A DNA stretch of 64,000 nt, taken from assembly GCF_002262885.1 (NCBI RefSeq), contig NZ_NKYF01000037.1, positions 1 through 64,000 of the forward strand, written 5' to 3'. The notes beneath the pieces are model-generated. The model was not told where the DNA came from. It ran no database searches and saw only the letters and a program-made list of their open reading frames with translations. Shown here piece by piece: positions 55,803 through 64,000 of this stretch (position 1 is its first letter; the number at the start of each line of letters is the position of its first letter). Position numbers and translations under genes: made by a program. The DNA is from Pseudonocardia sp. MH-G8. GTDB taxonomy: Bacteria > Actinomycetota > Actinomycetes > Mycobacteriales > Pseudonocardiaceae.

Positions 55803-56887
55803 TGCGCCACCACGCGGTCCGCGTCCTGGTTGCCGCACTGGCCGTCGGCGGTCTGGTCGACCCCGCAGTGCCCGCGCCCGCGCCGGAGCGCGCCCACCAC
55901 GTCGACCCGGCCCGCGGCGACGACGCCACCGGCACCGGTGCCGCCGGCCACCCCTTCCGGACGATCACCCGCGCGCTCGCCGACGCCCGCACCGGCGAGA
56001 CGGTGCTGTTGCACCCCGGTTCCTACGTCGAGGACGTGGTCACCGTCCGTCCCGGGGTGACGGTGCGCGGACCGCGCGATGCGGTGCTGCGCGGCGCCGG
56101 GACGTCCGGACGGGTGTTCCAGATCCACCACGACGACACCACGCTGCGCGGGTTCACCATCGACGGCCGCGTGTGCGCGGAGCCGGTGGAGGCGTGCTAC
56201 CGCGACAAGGGCGTCTACGTGGTGAGCACGGTGGCGGGTGACGGCGTGAGCGGCACCCGGATCCTCGGGATGCGCCTGGCCCACCTGGGCGGCGAGTGCG
56301 TGCGGATCAAGTACCTCGCCACCGGCAGCCTGGTCGCGCACAACAGGATCGGGCCGTGCGGCGGATACGACTTCGCGATCCCGAACACGGGCACCGGGCA
56401 GAACGGCGAGGGCGTCTACATCGGCACGGCACCCGAGCAGACCGACCGCAACCCCTCCCCGGAACCCGACGCCAGCAACGGCAACCGCGTCCACCACAAC
56501 GTCATCGACACCCGCGGCGGCGAGTGCGTCGACATCAAGGAGGGCGCGAGCCACAACGACGTCGCGTTCAACACCTGCACCGGACAGCTGCCGCGCAACG
56601 GCAACTCCGGGGCGATGGACACGCGCGGATCGCACAACACCTTCCGCTCCAACCACATCCACCACAACGCCGCCGCCGGCGTGCGCATCGGCGGCGACCG
56701 GCCGGGCGACGCCATCGGCACCGTCGTGCGCGACAACGTGATCACCGACAACGCCCGTGGCGGCATCAAGGTGCAGGACCCCGGTCCGCAGGGCGCGATC
56801 TGCGGAAACGTCATGCACGCCAACACCGGGGGCGACGTGGTCGGCGACCACGCCGACCGCATCGGCGTCCCGACGAGGCCCTGCTAG
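55802..56887 (+). CDS. Secreted right-handed beta-helix protein (polysaccharide lyase-like)
   Basis: The 361 residues begin with a signal peptide (MRHHAVRVLVAALAVGGLV). A DUF1565-like start (HPFRTITRALADARTGETV, HPGSYVEDVVTV) is followed by beta-helix rungs with NRVHHNVIDTRGGECVDIK, RSNHIHHNAAAG and VRDNVITDNARGG. The fold is shared by pectate, alginate and other lyases and hydrolases. It ends with a cysteine. Coupled to lacI, it is the likely extracellular first enzyme of the locus; catalytic residues cannot be assigned by eye. Confidence 0.82.
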   Translation: MRHHAVRVLVAALAVGGLVDPAVPAPAPERAHHVDPARGDDATGTGAAGHPFRTITRALADARTGETVLLHPGSYVEDVVTVRPGVTVRGPRDAVLRGAGTSGRVFQIHHDDTTLRGFTIDGRVCAEPVEACYRDKGVYVVSTVAGDGVSGTRILGMRLAHLGGECVRIKYLATGSLVAHNRIGPCGGYDFAIPNTGTGQNGEGVYIGTAPEQTDRNPSPEPDASNGNRVHHNVIDTRGGECVDIKEGASHNDVAFNTCTGQLPRNGNSGAMDTRGSHNTFRSNHIHHNAAAGVRIGGDRPGDAIGTVVRDNVITDNARGGIKVQDPGPQGAICGNVMHANTGGDVVGDHADRIGVPTRPC

Positions 56888-56951
56888 AACCTGTTCGATG
56901 AGTCGCGGGGCCAGGTACTGCACTGCGGACGTGGACGACGGGCCGGTGCTG

Positions 56952-57108
56952 CGCGTTCCGCGGAACGCGGTCAGGCCACCGTCCGGCAGTTCGACCAACC
57001 CGACCACCGCCACGAACGCGACGGTCCAGGCGAACAGGTGGGATCGCCCGGCCGGTCGAATCAGGACGGCAGGTCCGCCGCCACGAGCCGGGCACGGCGC
57101 GCCCACCG
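56952..57108. repeat. Dispersed repeat copy C (short form)
   Basis: It opens with CGCGTTCCGCGGAACGCG (56952-56969) and ends with GAGCCGGGCACGGCGCGCCC. The right part, from CCGGCAGTTCGACCAACCC to the end, is collinear with copies A and B at 0.7-1.4 kb, but the 125 bases following the palindrome in those copies are absent. It occupies most of the 259-base gap before the next gene. Confidence 0.75.
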
Positions 57109-57146
57109 GAGCGGAGCGTCGATCACACCGCCGGTAGGTTCGCCGA

Positions 57147-57815
57147 ATGCGGGTGGAGCACGACGTCGGAAAGGCCGCGTTCCTCGACGGCCTGCGCACG
57201 CTGCGCGTGGCCGTGGACGACCTCGACGACCAGCAACTGCTCGCGCCGAGCCGCTGCCGGGGCTGGAGCGCGGTCGACCTGCTCGTCCACGTGCACCTCG
57301 GGCTGCAGGAGATGCTGCTCGGCGTCGTCACCCCCGCCGCAGGGGCGCCGGACACCGACGCCGCGGGCTACTGGCGGACGCTCCCGCCGCCGACCGGCGC
57401 CGACGGCGTGTCGCACGTGCGTTTCGTCCGTCTGATGGCCTCGGCCTACCGCGTCCCCACCAGCGCGGTGGGCCACCTGCGGGAGACCGCAGAGGCGCTC
57501 GCCCACGCGGCCGGGTCCCTGCCCGAGGGCGTGGTGGCGTTCCAGGGCCACGCCCTGACCACCGGCGACTTCTTCGCCACGTGGGCGGTCGAGCTCGCCG
57601 TGCACCACCTCGACCTGGGCGCCGAGCTGGTGCTCCCGCCGCCCGCCCCGGCGGCGCTCACGCTGGCGCGCGACACCGTGGAGGCGCTCGCGGGGGCGAC
57701 CTCCCCCTGGGACGACCTGACCACGGTGCTGGTCGGCACCGGACGGCAGCGGCCGGACGAGCGGCAGGCCGCCGAGGCCGCCGCGCTGGCCGACCGGCTC
57801 CCGGTGCTGGGTTGA
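57147..57815 (+). CDS. Mycothiol-dependent maleylpyruvate isomerase-like (DinB-fold) protein
   Basis: The 222 residues have the MDMPI/DinB-like four-helix fold. CRGWSAVDLLVHVHLGLQEM carries the first metal histidine, and WAVELAVHHLDLGAEL the HHxD pair. Members use mycothiol in isomerase or transferase reactions, mostly with unknown substrates. Mycothiol dependence is an actinobacterial trait. No maleylpyruvate pathway genes are nearby, so isomerase function is doubtful. Confidence 0.83.
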   Translation: MRVEHDVGKAAFLDGLRTLRVAVDDLDDQQLLAPSRCRGWSAVDLLVHVHLGLQEMLLGVVTPAAGAPDTDAAGYWRTLPPPTGADGVSHVRFVRLMASAYRVPTSAVGHLRETAEALAHAAGSLPEGVVAFQGHALTTGDFFATWAVELAVHHLDLGAELVLPPPAPAALTLARDTVEALAGATSPWDDLTTVLVGTGRQRPDERQAAEAAALADRLPVLG

Positions 57816-57924
57816 CCGGAGCCGGGTCGAGCGTCTCGGTGACGGCCCCTGCGCGGGATGGGATCGGCCCGCGGCCGCCGTCGCGCCGTTCGTTGTGACC
57901 GGGCGGTGACACAGCGCCGATACC

Positions 57925-60252
57925 GTGAACGAGGTGCGGCACCATCCGATCCTGCGTTCCGTCGGGATGTTGCTCAGCCTGAGCCTGCTCTGCGGCGTGC
58001 TCGCCGCGGGCATCGCCTACCCGGTGGCGGCCGGGCTGGGGCTCGCGGCCAACCAGGCGAGCGACGGCCTCACCGGGGCCTCGGCCGACCTGATCGCCGA
58101 CCCCCTCCCCCGGACCACCACGATCACCGACAGCCGCGGCACCCCGATCGCGTACGTGTTCGACCAGGACCGCCAGCTCGTGGACGCCGAGGACGTGTCG
58201 CCGGCCATGATCGCCGCGATCGTCGCCGTGGAGGACCGCCGCTTCTTCGAGCACGGAGGCGTCGACTGGCCGGGCACGCTGCGCGCGCTCCTGGCGAACA
58301 CCGCCGCCGGTGACATCGAGCAGGGCGCGTCCACGCTCACGCAGCAGTACGTCAAGAACTACACGCTCTACGTGCTCGCCGACACCGAGGCCGAGCGGCT
58401 CGAAGCCGTCGAGCAGACGCCCGCGCGCAAGCTGCGCGAGGTGCAGATCGCGCTGCGGCTCGAGCAACAGCTGAGCAAGCAGGAGATCCTCACCCGCTAC
58501 CTCAACACGGTGTACTGGGGCAACGGCGCCTACGGCATCGCGACGGCCGCCCGGACCTACTTCGGGGTGTCGCCCGACCAGCTCACCGTCGCCCAGGCCG
58601 CCCTGCTCGCCGGGATGGTCCGCAGCACCAGCGGCTTCGACCCCGTGCGCCACCCGGAGGCCGCCCGCGAGCGCCGCGACCTCGTCATCCGGCTCATGCA
58701 GGGCCAAGGCATGATCGACGACGCCCAGGCGCAGGCGGCGCTGGCGAGCCCGCTCGGAATCGTCTCGCCCCTGCAGACCCGCCCCAACGGCTGCCTCGGC
58801 GCGGGCGAGGCCGGCTTCTTCTGCAGCTACGTCCTCGCCCACCTCGCGGACGCGGGCATCTCCCAGGAGCAGCTCGAACGCGGCGGCTACACCGTGCGCA
58901 CCACCCTCGAGCCGGAGGCGATGGCCGCCATGACCGCCTCGCTGGACGCCGAGGTGCCGCCCGACTCCCCGGACGCCGCCAACGTCATGTCCCTGGTGCG
59001 GCCGGGCTCCGACGCGCACCGGGTGGCGGCGATGGGCTCCAGCCGCACCTACGGCCTCGACGCCGAGGAGCACGAGACCAGCTACGGCCTGCCCTACGAG
59101 CCGGTCAACCTCGGCGCCGGGTCGGTGTTCAAGATCTTCACCGCCGCCACCGCGATGGAGAAGGGGCTCGGCATCGAGACGAGGCTGGAGGTGCCGCCCA
59201 GCGGCTACGCCTCGCCGATCTACCGCGACGGAGGCGGCCGGCCGATCCCGGTGCAGAACGCCGGCGACTACGCCCCACGCCTCTCGCTGATCGATGCACT
59301 GGCGCGGTCGCCGAACACCGCCTTCGTGCGGCTGATGGAGTTCACCGGCGTGCCCGACGTCGTCGACATGGCGGTGCGGCTGGGCATGCGTTCCCTGGCC
59401 ACCACCCCGTTCGTCGATCCGCGCACCGGCGAGGTGACCGACCGCTCGATCGCCGAGGTGACCAAGGCGCAGCAGCAGGCGTCGTTCACGCTCGGTGTGA
59501 GCCCCACCAGCGTGCTCGAACTGGCCAACGTCGGCGCGACCCTGGCCAGCGGCGGGGTCTGGTGCCCGCCCACGCCGATCGAGTCGATCACCGACGCCTC
59601 GGGCGATCCGGTGGAGGTGCCGGAGGCGCCGTGCGAGCAGGCGGTGGAGCCCGGGCTGGCCAACACCCTGCTCACCGGCCTCTCCCGCGACGACCAGCCC
59701 GGCGGTACGGCGGCGCGCGCGGCGGCCGAGGTCGGGTGGAACCGGCCGCTGGCCGGGAAGACCGGTACCACCCAGCACCACCAGTCGGCGGCGTTCCTCG
59801 GCGTCGTGCCGGGCCTGTCCGGCTCCGTCATCACCTTCGACAACTCCTCGAACCCGAGGCCGCTCTGCGACGGCCCCGGTGCCCCCTTCGCCTGCCGCAG
59901 CGGCACGATCTTCGGTGGCCGCACCCCGGCCGAGACCTGGTTCGGCACGGTGACGCCGCTGCTCGCCGGGCAGCCGGTACGGCCGCTGCCGCCCACCGAC
60001 CCCCGCTACGTCGAGGGCGGCGAGGCCACCCGGGTGCCCGACGTCCTGGGCCGTCCCGAGGCGGAGGCACGCGCGGTGCTGGAGCGCGCCGGGTTCCCCG
60101 TCACCACGGGCACCGTCGACAGCGTCGCGCCGGCCGGCACCGTGGTCGGGCAGTCGCCGCACGGCACCGCGCTGCCCGAGGAGACCGTCGTCCTGCAGCT
60201 CAGCAGCGGGTCCGTCCCGCCGCCACCGCCGCCGCCGGGCACCGACGGCTGA
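57925..60252 (+). CDS. Class A penicillin-binding protein (bifunctional transglycosylase/transpeptidase) with PASTA domain
   Basis: The 775 residues have an N-terminal membrane anchor (about 12-43), then a GT51 glycosyltransferase (VEDRRFFEHGGVDWPG with catalytic Glu, QGASTLTQQYVKN, TRYLNTVYWGNGAYGIATA). The transpeptidase follows with SVFK near 402, SPN near 463 and KTGTT near 612. One PASTA domain (RVPDVLGRPEAEARAVLERAG) and a Pro-rich tail end the protein. It polymerises and cross-links peptidoglycan outside the membrane, like mycobacterial PonA2. GTG 57925 is the start. Confidence 0.93.
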   Translation: MNEVRHHPILRSVGMLLSLSLLCGVLAAGIAYPVAAGLGLAANQASDGLTGASADLIADPLPRTTTITDSRGTPIAYVFDQDRQLVDAEDVSPAMIAAIVAVEDRRFFEHGGVDWPGTLRALLANTAAGDIEQGASTLTQQYVKNYTLYVLADTEAERLEAVEQTPARKLREVQIALRLEQQLSKQEILTRYLNTVYWGNGAYGIATAARTYFGVSPDQLTVAQAALLAGMVRSTSGFDPVRHPEAARERRDLVIRLMQGQGMIDDAQAQAALASPLGIVSPLQTRPNGCLGAGEAGFFCSYVLAHLADAGISQEQLERGGYTVRTTLEPEAMAAMTASLDAEVPPDSPDAANVMSLVRPGSDAHRVAAMGSSRTYGLDAEEHETSYGLPYEPVNLGAGSVFKIFTAATAMEKGLGIETRLEVPPSGYASPIYRDGGGRPIPVQNAGDYAPRLSLIDALARSPNTAFVRLMEFTGVPDVVDMAVRLGMRSLATTPFVDPRTGEVTDRSIAEVTKAQQQASFTLGVSPTSVLELANVGATLASGGVWCPPTPIESITDASGDPVEVPEAPCEQAVEPGLANTLLTGLSRDDQPGGTAARAAAEVGWNRPLAGKTGTTQHHQSAAFLGVVPGLSGSVITFDNSSNPRPLCDGPGAPFACRSGTIFGGRTPAETWFGTVTPLLAGQPVRPLPPTDPRYVEGGEATRVPDVLGRPEAEARAVLERAGFPVTTGTVDSVAPAGTVVGQSPHGTALPEETVVLQLSSGSVPPPPPPPGTDG

Positions 60253-60333
60253 CCGGAATACCGCCGTGGGGGTAGGCGAGATGTCGCCGCAGGGCCGACG
60301 CGCCACGCCCCCGCCGCAGCGACGATCGAGGGC

Positions 60334-60795
60334 ATGACGACTCCAGCGACTTCCCCGATCCCGATGTCCGGGCTGCGCGCCTCCGACGCCGAACGCGAGT
60401 CGGTGGCCGATCGGCTGCGCGCGGCAGCGGCCGACGGCCGTCTGACGATCACCGAGGCCGACGACCGCCAGGCCGCCGCCTACGCGGCCGTCACCCGCGA
60501 GGAGCTGGTCCCGCTCACGGCGGACCTGCCCGGCGAGCCCGTTCCCGAGACCGCGGCCACCGAGCCGGTTCCCCGCCGCCGTGGCGGCCCGCTCACCACG
60601 GCATCGCGCCGGCGGCTCGCCGTGCACGCGGCGATCGTCGGAGTGCTCGTGGTGTTCCTGGTGACGCGGTGGGCGATGGGCCCCGTGGCGTTCTTCTGGC
60701 CGGCCTGGCCGATGCTGTGGCTCGGGCTCAGCGTGCTGCTGCACCACCGGTGGGCCCCGCGCGCCGCGACCGCACCGCCGAGACCGGTCAGTTGA
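60334..60795 (+). CDS. DUF1707 domain membrane protein
   Basis: The 153 residues start with DUF1707 (LRASDAERESVADRLRAAAA, DGRLTITEADDRQAAAYAA), a small domain of unknown function common in actinobacteria. A linker and two membrane helices (AIVGVLVVFLVTRWAMGPVA, FFWPAWPMLWLGLSVLLHH) follow. Its last eight bases overlap the convergent pseudogene. Confidence 0.88.
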   Translation: MTTPATSPIPMSGLRASDAERESVADRLRAAAADGRLTITEADDRQAAAYAAVTREELVPLTADLPGEPVPETAATEPVPRRRGGPLTTASRRRLAVHAAIVGVLVVFLVTRWAMGPVAFFWPAWPMLWLGLSVLLHHRWAPRAATAPPRPVS

Positions 60796-61022
60796 GCCGG
60801 CGCGCGTCCGCGGGAAGCCCTCCCCCGGCGTGGACGTCCTCGGCGAGCCGGGCCAGCGCCGTGAGCGCGACGTTCTGGCTCCACGGCCCGAACGACACCC
60901 GCGCCACACCGAGCCGCTGCGCTGCCTCCAGCGATCGCGTCCCACACGTTGACGACGAGCAGCAGCTCGGGCGCCTCGTGCAGGCGACGCAGCTCGGTCG
61001 CCTTCGACACGATCGTGATCAT
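60788..61022 (-). pseudogene. Isocitrate lyase/PEP mutase family gene with the middle deleted
   Basis: From ATG 61022 the frame reads SKATELRRLHEAPELLLVVN then VWDA, the usual N-terminus of this family. After about 27 residues it jumps. In another frame the remaining DNA encodes LGVARVSFGPWSQNVALTAL and ends with EDVHAGGGLPADARRLN and a stop, the usual C-terminus. About 170-190 central residues, including the metal and catalytic sites, are missing. The junction is near 60933-60940. Confidence 0.75.
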
Positions 61023-61164
61023 GGCGTGACCGTAGCCGCCGGTCCCCTGCTGTGGATCCACGGCGGCGGCTTCCCAGCCACTGCCGCACCCCGTTCACGC
61101 GGCGTTCACCGCGTCGCCGGGCTCGTCCCCGTGATCTGTCCGGCCCGACCCGTACGTTCCGGAC

Positions 61165-61593
61165 ATGACCATCCGGTTCCTCCCGCTCGTCACCGCCGCG
61201 CTCGTCGTGGCCCTGGCGGGGTGCGGTGCCGCGCCAGGGCCCGTTCAGCAATCCTTCGACCAGCGCTACCCCGGGTTCGAGGAGGTCGCGTGGGAGCGGC
61301 AGCCCTACGGCTGGGAGGCGGCCTTCGGCGGTGACGACGGCGCGTACGAGGCCGAGTTCGACGCCTCCGGGCGGTGGCTGGAGACCGAGGTCGAGGTCGT
61401 CGACGCAGCGGGCTTCCCGACGGCCGTGCGCCAGGCGGTGCAGGGCATCACCGGCTTCCGCCATGTCGACAAGTGGGAGATCGAGGTGACGCCCACCGGG
61501 GAGTTCTACGAGATCGAGCTCCGCGGTTCGGACGGCGAGTACTACTTCGACGCCTCCGGCAGGCAGGTCAGCAACGACTACGAGGACGCCTGA
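61165..61593 (+). CDS. PepSY-like lipoprotein
   Basis: The 142 residues start with a lipoprotein signal (ALVVALAGC). Two repeats of a PepSY-like/DUF2874 pattern follow: FDQRYPGFEEVAWERQ with YEAEFDASGRWLETE, and FRHVDKWEIEVTPTGEFYEI with YYFDASGRQVSND. Such proteins are extracytoplasmic and of unknown function. It overlaps the convergent pirin gene by 16 bases. Confidence 0.75.
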   Translation: MTIRFLPLVTAALVVALAGCGAAPGPVQQSFDQRYPGFEEVAWERQPYGWEAAFGGDDGAYEAEFDASGRWLETEVEVVDAAGFPTAVRQAVQGITGFRHVDKWEIEVTPTGEFYEIELRGSDGEYYFDASGRQVSNDYEDA

Positions 61594-62339
61594 GCCACGA
61601 ACGGGGCATCGGCGGGGCGGCCACTGGCCACCACGAGCCGGGCGCCCTTGCCGCCTGCCCGCACGTCCAGGTGCGCCGCGACGCCGGGCTCGGACCACGC
61701 CGTCTGCCGCAGCCCGACCGGCCGGCCGTCCCCCACCTCGGCGTCACCGGCCACGACCAGCGCGAACGTGCGGTCGGCAGGCGGCACCGGCAGCGCCAGC
61801 GCCGCCCCCGGATCGAGGGTGACGAGCACGAGCTGCACCGGCGACACCGGACGCGCCGGCCCGACCACCCCGTCCACGGTCCCGGCCACGACATCGACGA
61901 CCGCGCCGGGGCGCGCGAGCCGGGGCCGGTCTGCCGCGCGCAGCTCCTGGTGCCCGGGCGGGGCGTCGCGCAGGCCGGCGGGCAGGTCGACCCACAACTG
62001 CAGGATGTGGGCGTGTCGTCCGGGGGCGGCGACCTCCCGGTGCTCGATCCCGCGCCCCGCGGTCATCCACTGCGCGTCACCGACGTGCAGGACACCGGCG
62101 CCGCCCGTGCTGTCGGCGTGGCCGAGGGCGCCGTCCAGCACGACCGTGGCGGTCTCGATGCCGCGGTGCGCGTGCGTCTCGAAACCGGGCGTGGTGAACC
62201 GCTCCTCGGTCAGGACGAGGAACGGGCCGGTGCGCTCGGGTTCGGTGGGCCGGATGTGCACCCACCGGTCGTCCACCTCGGCGTCGGGCCCGGCGTGCTG
62301 CCCGTCCTCGACCCGATCGACCCCGCGGCCCGCCGTCAC
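61578..62339 (-). CDS. Pirin family protein
   Basis: The 253 residues have the bicupin pirin pattern: FTTPGFETHAHRGIETATVV and GALGHADSTGG supply the three His and one Glu that bind metal, then QWMTAGRGIEHREV. Some bacterial pirins are quercetinases; others are regulators. GTG 62339 overlaps the stop of a 14-codon ORF (62380-62336) by GTGA, which may couple its translation. Confidence 0.87.
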   Translation of the reverse strand: MTAGRGVDRVEDGQHAGPDAEVDDRWVHIRPTEPERTGPFLVLTEERFTTPGFETHAHRGIETATVVLDGALGHADSTGGAGVLHVGDAQWMTAGRGIEHREVAAPGRHAHILQLWVDLPAGLRDAPPGHQELRAADRPRLARPGAVVDVVAGTVDGVVGPARPVSPVQLVLVTLDPGAALALPVPPADRTFALVVAGDAEVGDGRPVGLRQTAWSEPGVAAHLDVRAGGKGARLVVASGRPADAPFVAQASS

Positions 62340-62418
62340 ATCAGCCCCATCGGCTTCGCGCCCTCGCGATCGGTGGCCATGCGGTGCTGCCTTTCTGCGG
62401 CCGTCGGGCTCGGTGCGC

Positions 62419-63390
62419 TCAGCGCTGGACGTCTTCCTCGGCGTCGAGGAGGGCCAGTTCGTGCGGTCGAGGTGAGGCCTCCCAGTCGCCGGGCACGGTC
62501 ACCGCGAGCGCGCCGGTGACCGCGGCCGTACGCAGCCGCTCGGCGACGTCGCGGCCGTTGAGCCGGCACGCGAGGTAGCCGGCCACGAACGCGTCGCCCG
62601 CGCCGACGCTGTCGACGACCTGCACGGGCAACGCGGGGACGTCGACCAGCTCGCCGTCGATCAGCGCGGTGGCGCCGCGGCGGCCGCGCTTCACCACGAC
62701 CTCGGCCGGGCCGAGCGCGGCGAGCGCGGTCGCGAGCTCCTCGGGGCTCGCCTTCTCCGGGTCGTCGATCTCGAGGGCGATGCGGGCCTCGTCGTCGCCT
62801 GCGAACAGCATGTCCGCGCCTGCGGCGAGCTCGCGGAACACGGGCGCCGCCGTGGCCGCGTCCCACAGCCGGGAGCGGAAGTTCAGGTCCACCGAGACCG
62901 GCACGCCCGCGGCGCGCGCCCGACGCACCGCCTCGCGCACCGCGGCGGCGGGCGCCTTCCCCAGCGCGGGGGTGATGCCGGACAGGTGCAGCACCCCGGC
63001 CTCCTCGACGACGCCCGCAGGCAGGTCGTCGGGGCACAGGTGCGAGCCGGCGCTGCCGTGCCGGTAGTAGGTCACGTTCTGCGTCGAGCCGGTGCGCCGC
63101 TCGCGCAGCATCAGCGCAGTGGGCGCGTCGTCGCGCTGGACGAGGCAGCGCACCCGCTCGGCCAGCAGGTGCCGCTCCACCAGGTCGCCGATGGGGTCGC
63201 GGCCCAGACGTCCGATCCAGGTGGCGGGCACGCCGAGGCGCGACACCCCGATGGCGACGTTCGACTCCGCGCCGCCCATGGACAGGCGCATCCCGCGAGC
63301 AAGCGAGAGCGGCCCCACGTCCTCGGCGACGAGCAGTCCGAGGGTCTCTCCGAGGGTGACCAGCCCGGTGCCGGTCGCCGCCGCGGTCAC
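62419..63390 (-). CDS. kdgK: 2-keto-3-deoxygluconate kinase-like PfkB sugar kinase
   Basis: The 323 residues are a ribokinase-fold kinase: LVTLGETLGLLVAEDVG, MGGAESNVAIGVSRLGV, VPVSVDLNFRSRLWD, VVVKRGRRGATALIDG and the catalytic base in DSVGAGDAFVAGY. The motifs and pairing with eda point to KdgK, which makes KDPG from 2-keto-3-deoxygluconate. GTG 63390 overlaps the eda stop by GTGA. Confidence 0.88.
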   Translation of the reverse strand: MTAAATGTGLVTLGETLGLLVAEDVGPLSLARGMRLSMGGAESNVAIGVSRLGVPATWIGRLGRDPIGDLVERHLLAERVRCLVQRDDAPTALMLRERRTGSTQNVTYYRHGSAGSHLCPDDLPAGVVEEAGVLHLSGITPALGKAPAAAVREAVRRARAAGVPVSVDLNFRSRLWDAATAAPVFRELAAGADMLFAGDDEARIALEIDDPEKASPEELATALAALGPAEVVVKRGRRGATALIDGELVDVPALPVQVVDSVGAGDAFVAGYLACRLNGRDVAERLRTAAVTGALAVTVPGDWEASPRPHELALLDAEEDVQR

Positions 63391-64000
63391 TGACGCGCCG
63401 CCGCGACGGCCGCGGTCGCGCGATCGGCGAGGGCGCCCAGGTCGCCGTCGGCGGACAGGGCGTCGCCGATCAGCGGCCCGCCCATCCCCACGGCGAGCGC
63501 GCCGGCCGAGAGCCACGGTCCGATGTCGTCGATACCGACGCCGCCGGTGGGCACCACCGGGATGTCCGGAAGCGGCCCGCGCACGGCCTTGAGGTAGCCC
63601 GGCCCGAGCGACCCGGCCGGGAACAGCTTCACCGCGCTCGCCCCGGCCTTCCACGCGTCGACGATCTCCGTGGGCGTGAACGCGCCCGGGTAGCTCGCCA
63701 CACCGCGCCGCAGCGCGGCGGCGATCACCTCGTGGTCCACGGACGGGGAGACGACGAACGTGGCACCCGCGTCGACCGAACGATCCACCTCCTGCGCGGT
63801 GAGCACCGTGCCGACACCGACCTCCACGTCGGACGGGACGCGGGCCGCGAGCCGCTCGACGACCTCGAGTGCGCCGCGCGTCGTCAGCGTCAGCTCGAGG
63901 CTGCGGACCCCCGCCTCGACCAGGACGTCGACGACGGCCTCGGCGCGGTCGGCGTTCTCGGCGCGCAGGATGGCGACGACCCGGGTGGCGGCCAGCTGGG
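63387..64000 (-). CDS. eda: KDPG/KHG aldolase, 5' end beyond window
   Basis: The visible 203 codons match Eda: VVAILRAENADRAEAVVDVL, SLELTLTT with the catalytic Glu, VGVGTVLTAQEVDRS, and the Schiff-base Lys in AVKLFPAGSLGP. It cleaves KDPG to pyruvate and glyceraldehyde-3-phosphate. Only the first few residues are missing, upstream of base 64000. It is coupled to kdgK and could take the end product of the lyase locus at 46.6-56.9 kb. Confidence 0.92.
   Translation of the reverse strand, partial: QLAATRVVAILRAENADRAEAVVDVLVEAGVRSLELTLTTRGALEVVERLAARVPSDVEVGVGTVLTAQEVDRSVDAGATFVVSPSVDHEVIAAALRRGVASYPGAFTPTEIVDAWKAGASAVKLFPAGSLGPGYLKAVRGPLPDIPVVPTGGVGIDDIGPWLSAGALAVGMGGPLIGDALSADGDLGALADRATAAVAAARQ

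Noticed and set aside
57147..57815. Assignment as a true maleylpyruvate isomerase
   Set aside because: Only the DinB-like metal fold is evident, and no gentisate or maleylpyruvate pathway genes are near.

Overview
The window is very GC-rich, gene-dense, and full of GTG starts and 4-base GTGA stop/start overlaps. It carries several actinobacterial families: a DUF222 HNH protein of the 13E12 type, a DinB2-type polymerase, a mycothiol-dependent isomerase-like protein, DUF1707, and a remnant of an Rv2629-like protein. A member of the Pseudonocardiaceae, perhaps Pseudonocardia, is the best guess, but that is inference. I see no rRNA, tRNA, CRISPR array, transposase or origin.

Layout. 0-1.6 kb: the 3'-truncated view of a DUF222 HNH gene, then about 0.9 kb of non-coding repeats built around an 18-base palindrome and a long perfect hairpin. 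1.6-3.9 kb: two short-chain dehydrogenases and a small membrane protein. 3.9-18.4 kb: a signalling block with two multidomain PP2C phosphatases, one fused to its own anti-sigma-like kinase and STAS domains, a separate STAS protein, a hybrid histidine kinase with a long HAMP array, and its response regulator. An Rv2629-like pseudogene, an AbrB-type membrane protein, a VOC protein and a 24-residue CsbD-like ORF lie inside this block. 18.4-24.8 kb: a membrane-anchored SGNH hydrolase, a secreted subtilisin, a DinB2-like polymerase, a methyltransferase and a proline iminopeptidase. 24.8-29.6 kb: an iron-siderophore/cobalamin-type ABC importer directly downstream of cobF and cobK. 29.6-36.2 kb: a lipid kinase, a cysteine desulfurase-like enzyme, a degenerate CvnA-like sensor kinase remnant, a BNR-repeat protein paired with a MoaD-like protein, and a YciO protein.

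36.3-46.6 kb is an aldarate (glucarate/galactarate) catabolic locus. It has kdgD, gudD, a second enolase-superfamily dehydratase, an aldo/keto reductase, a LysR regulator, a TctCBA-type transporter, a DHDPS-family enzyme and a GntR regulator. The kdgD and tctC promoters share the same promoter and upstream box at nearly identical spacing, so they probably form one regulon. 46.6-56.9 kb looks like a locus for a uronic-acid polysaccharide: a seven-gene operon (ABC sugar importer, SDR, two heparinase-fold lyases, YesL-like protein) behind a good promoter with a LacI-type operator, facing a LacI regulator and a secreted beta-helix protein. kdgK and eda at 62.4-64.0 kb could complete the route from 2-keto-3-deoxygluconate to pyruvate and glyceraldehyde-3-phosphate.

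56.9-62.3 kb holds a third copy of the palindromic repeat, a mycothiol-isomerase-like protein, a class A penicillin-binding protein, a DUF1707 protein, a pseudogene of the isocitrate lyase/PEP mutase family, a PepSY-like lipoprotein and a pirin. Three ORFs in the window (Rv2629-like, PEP mutase-like, CsbD-like) appear to keep both ends of their family while missing the middle.
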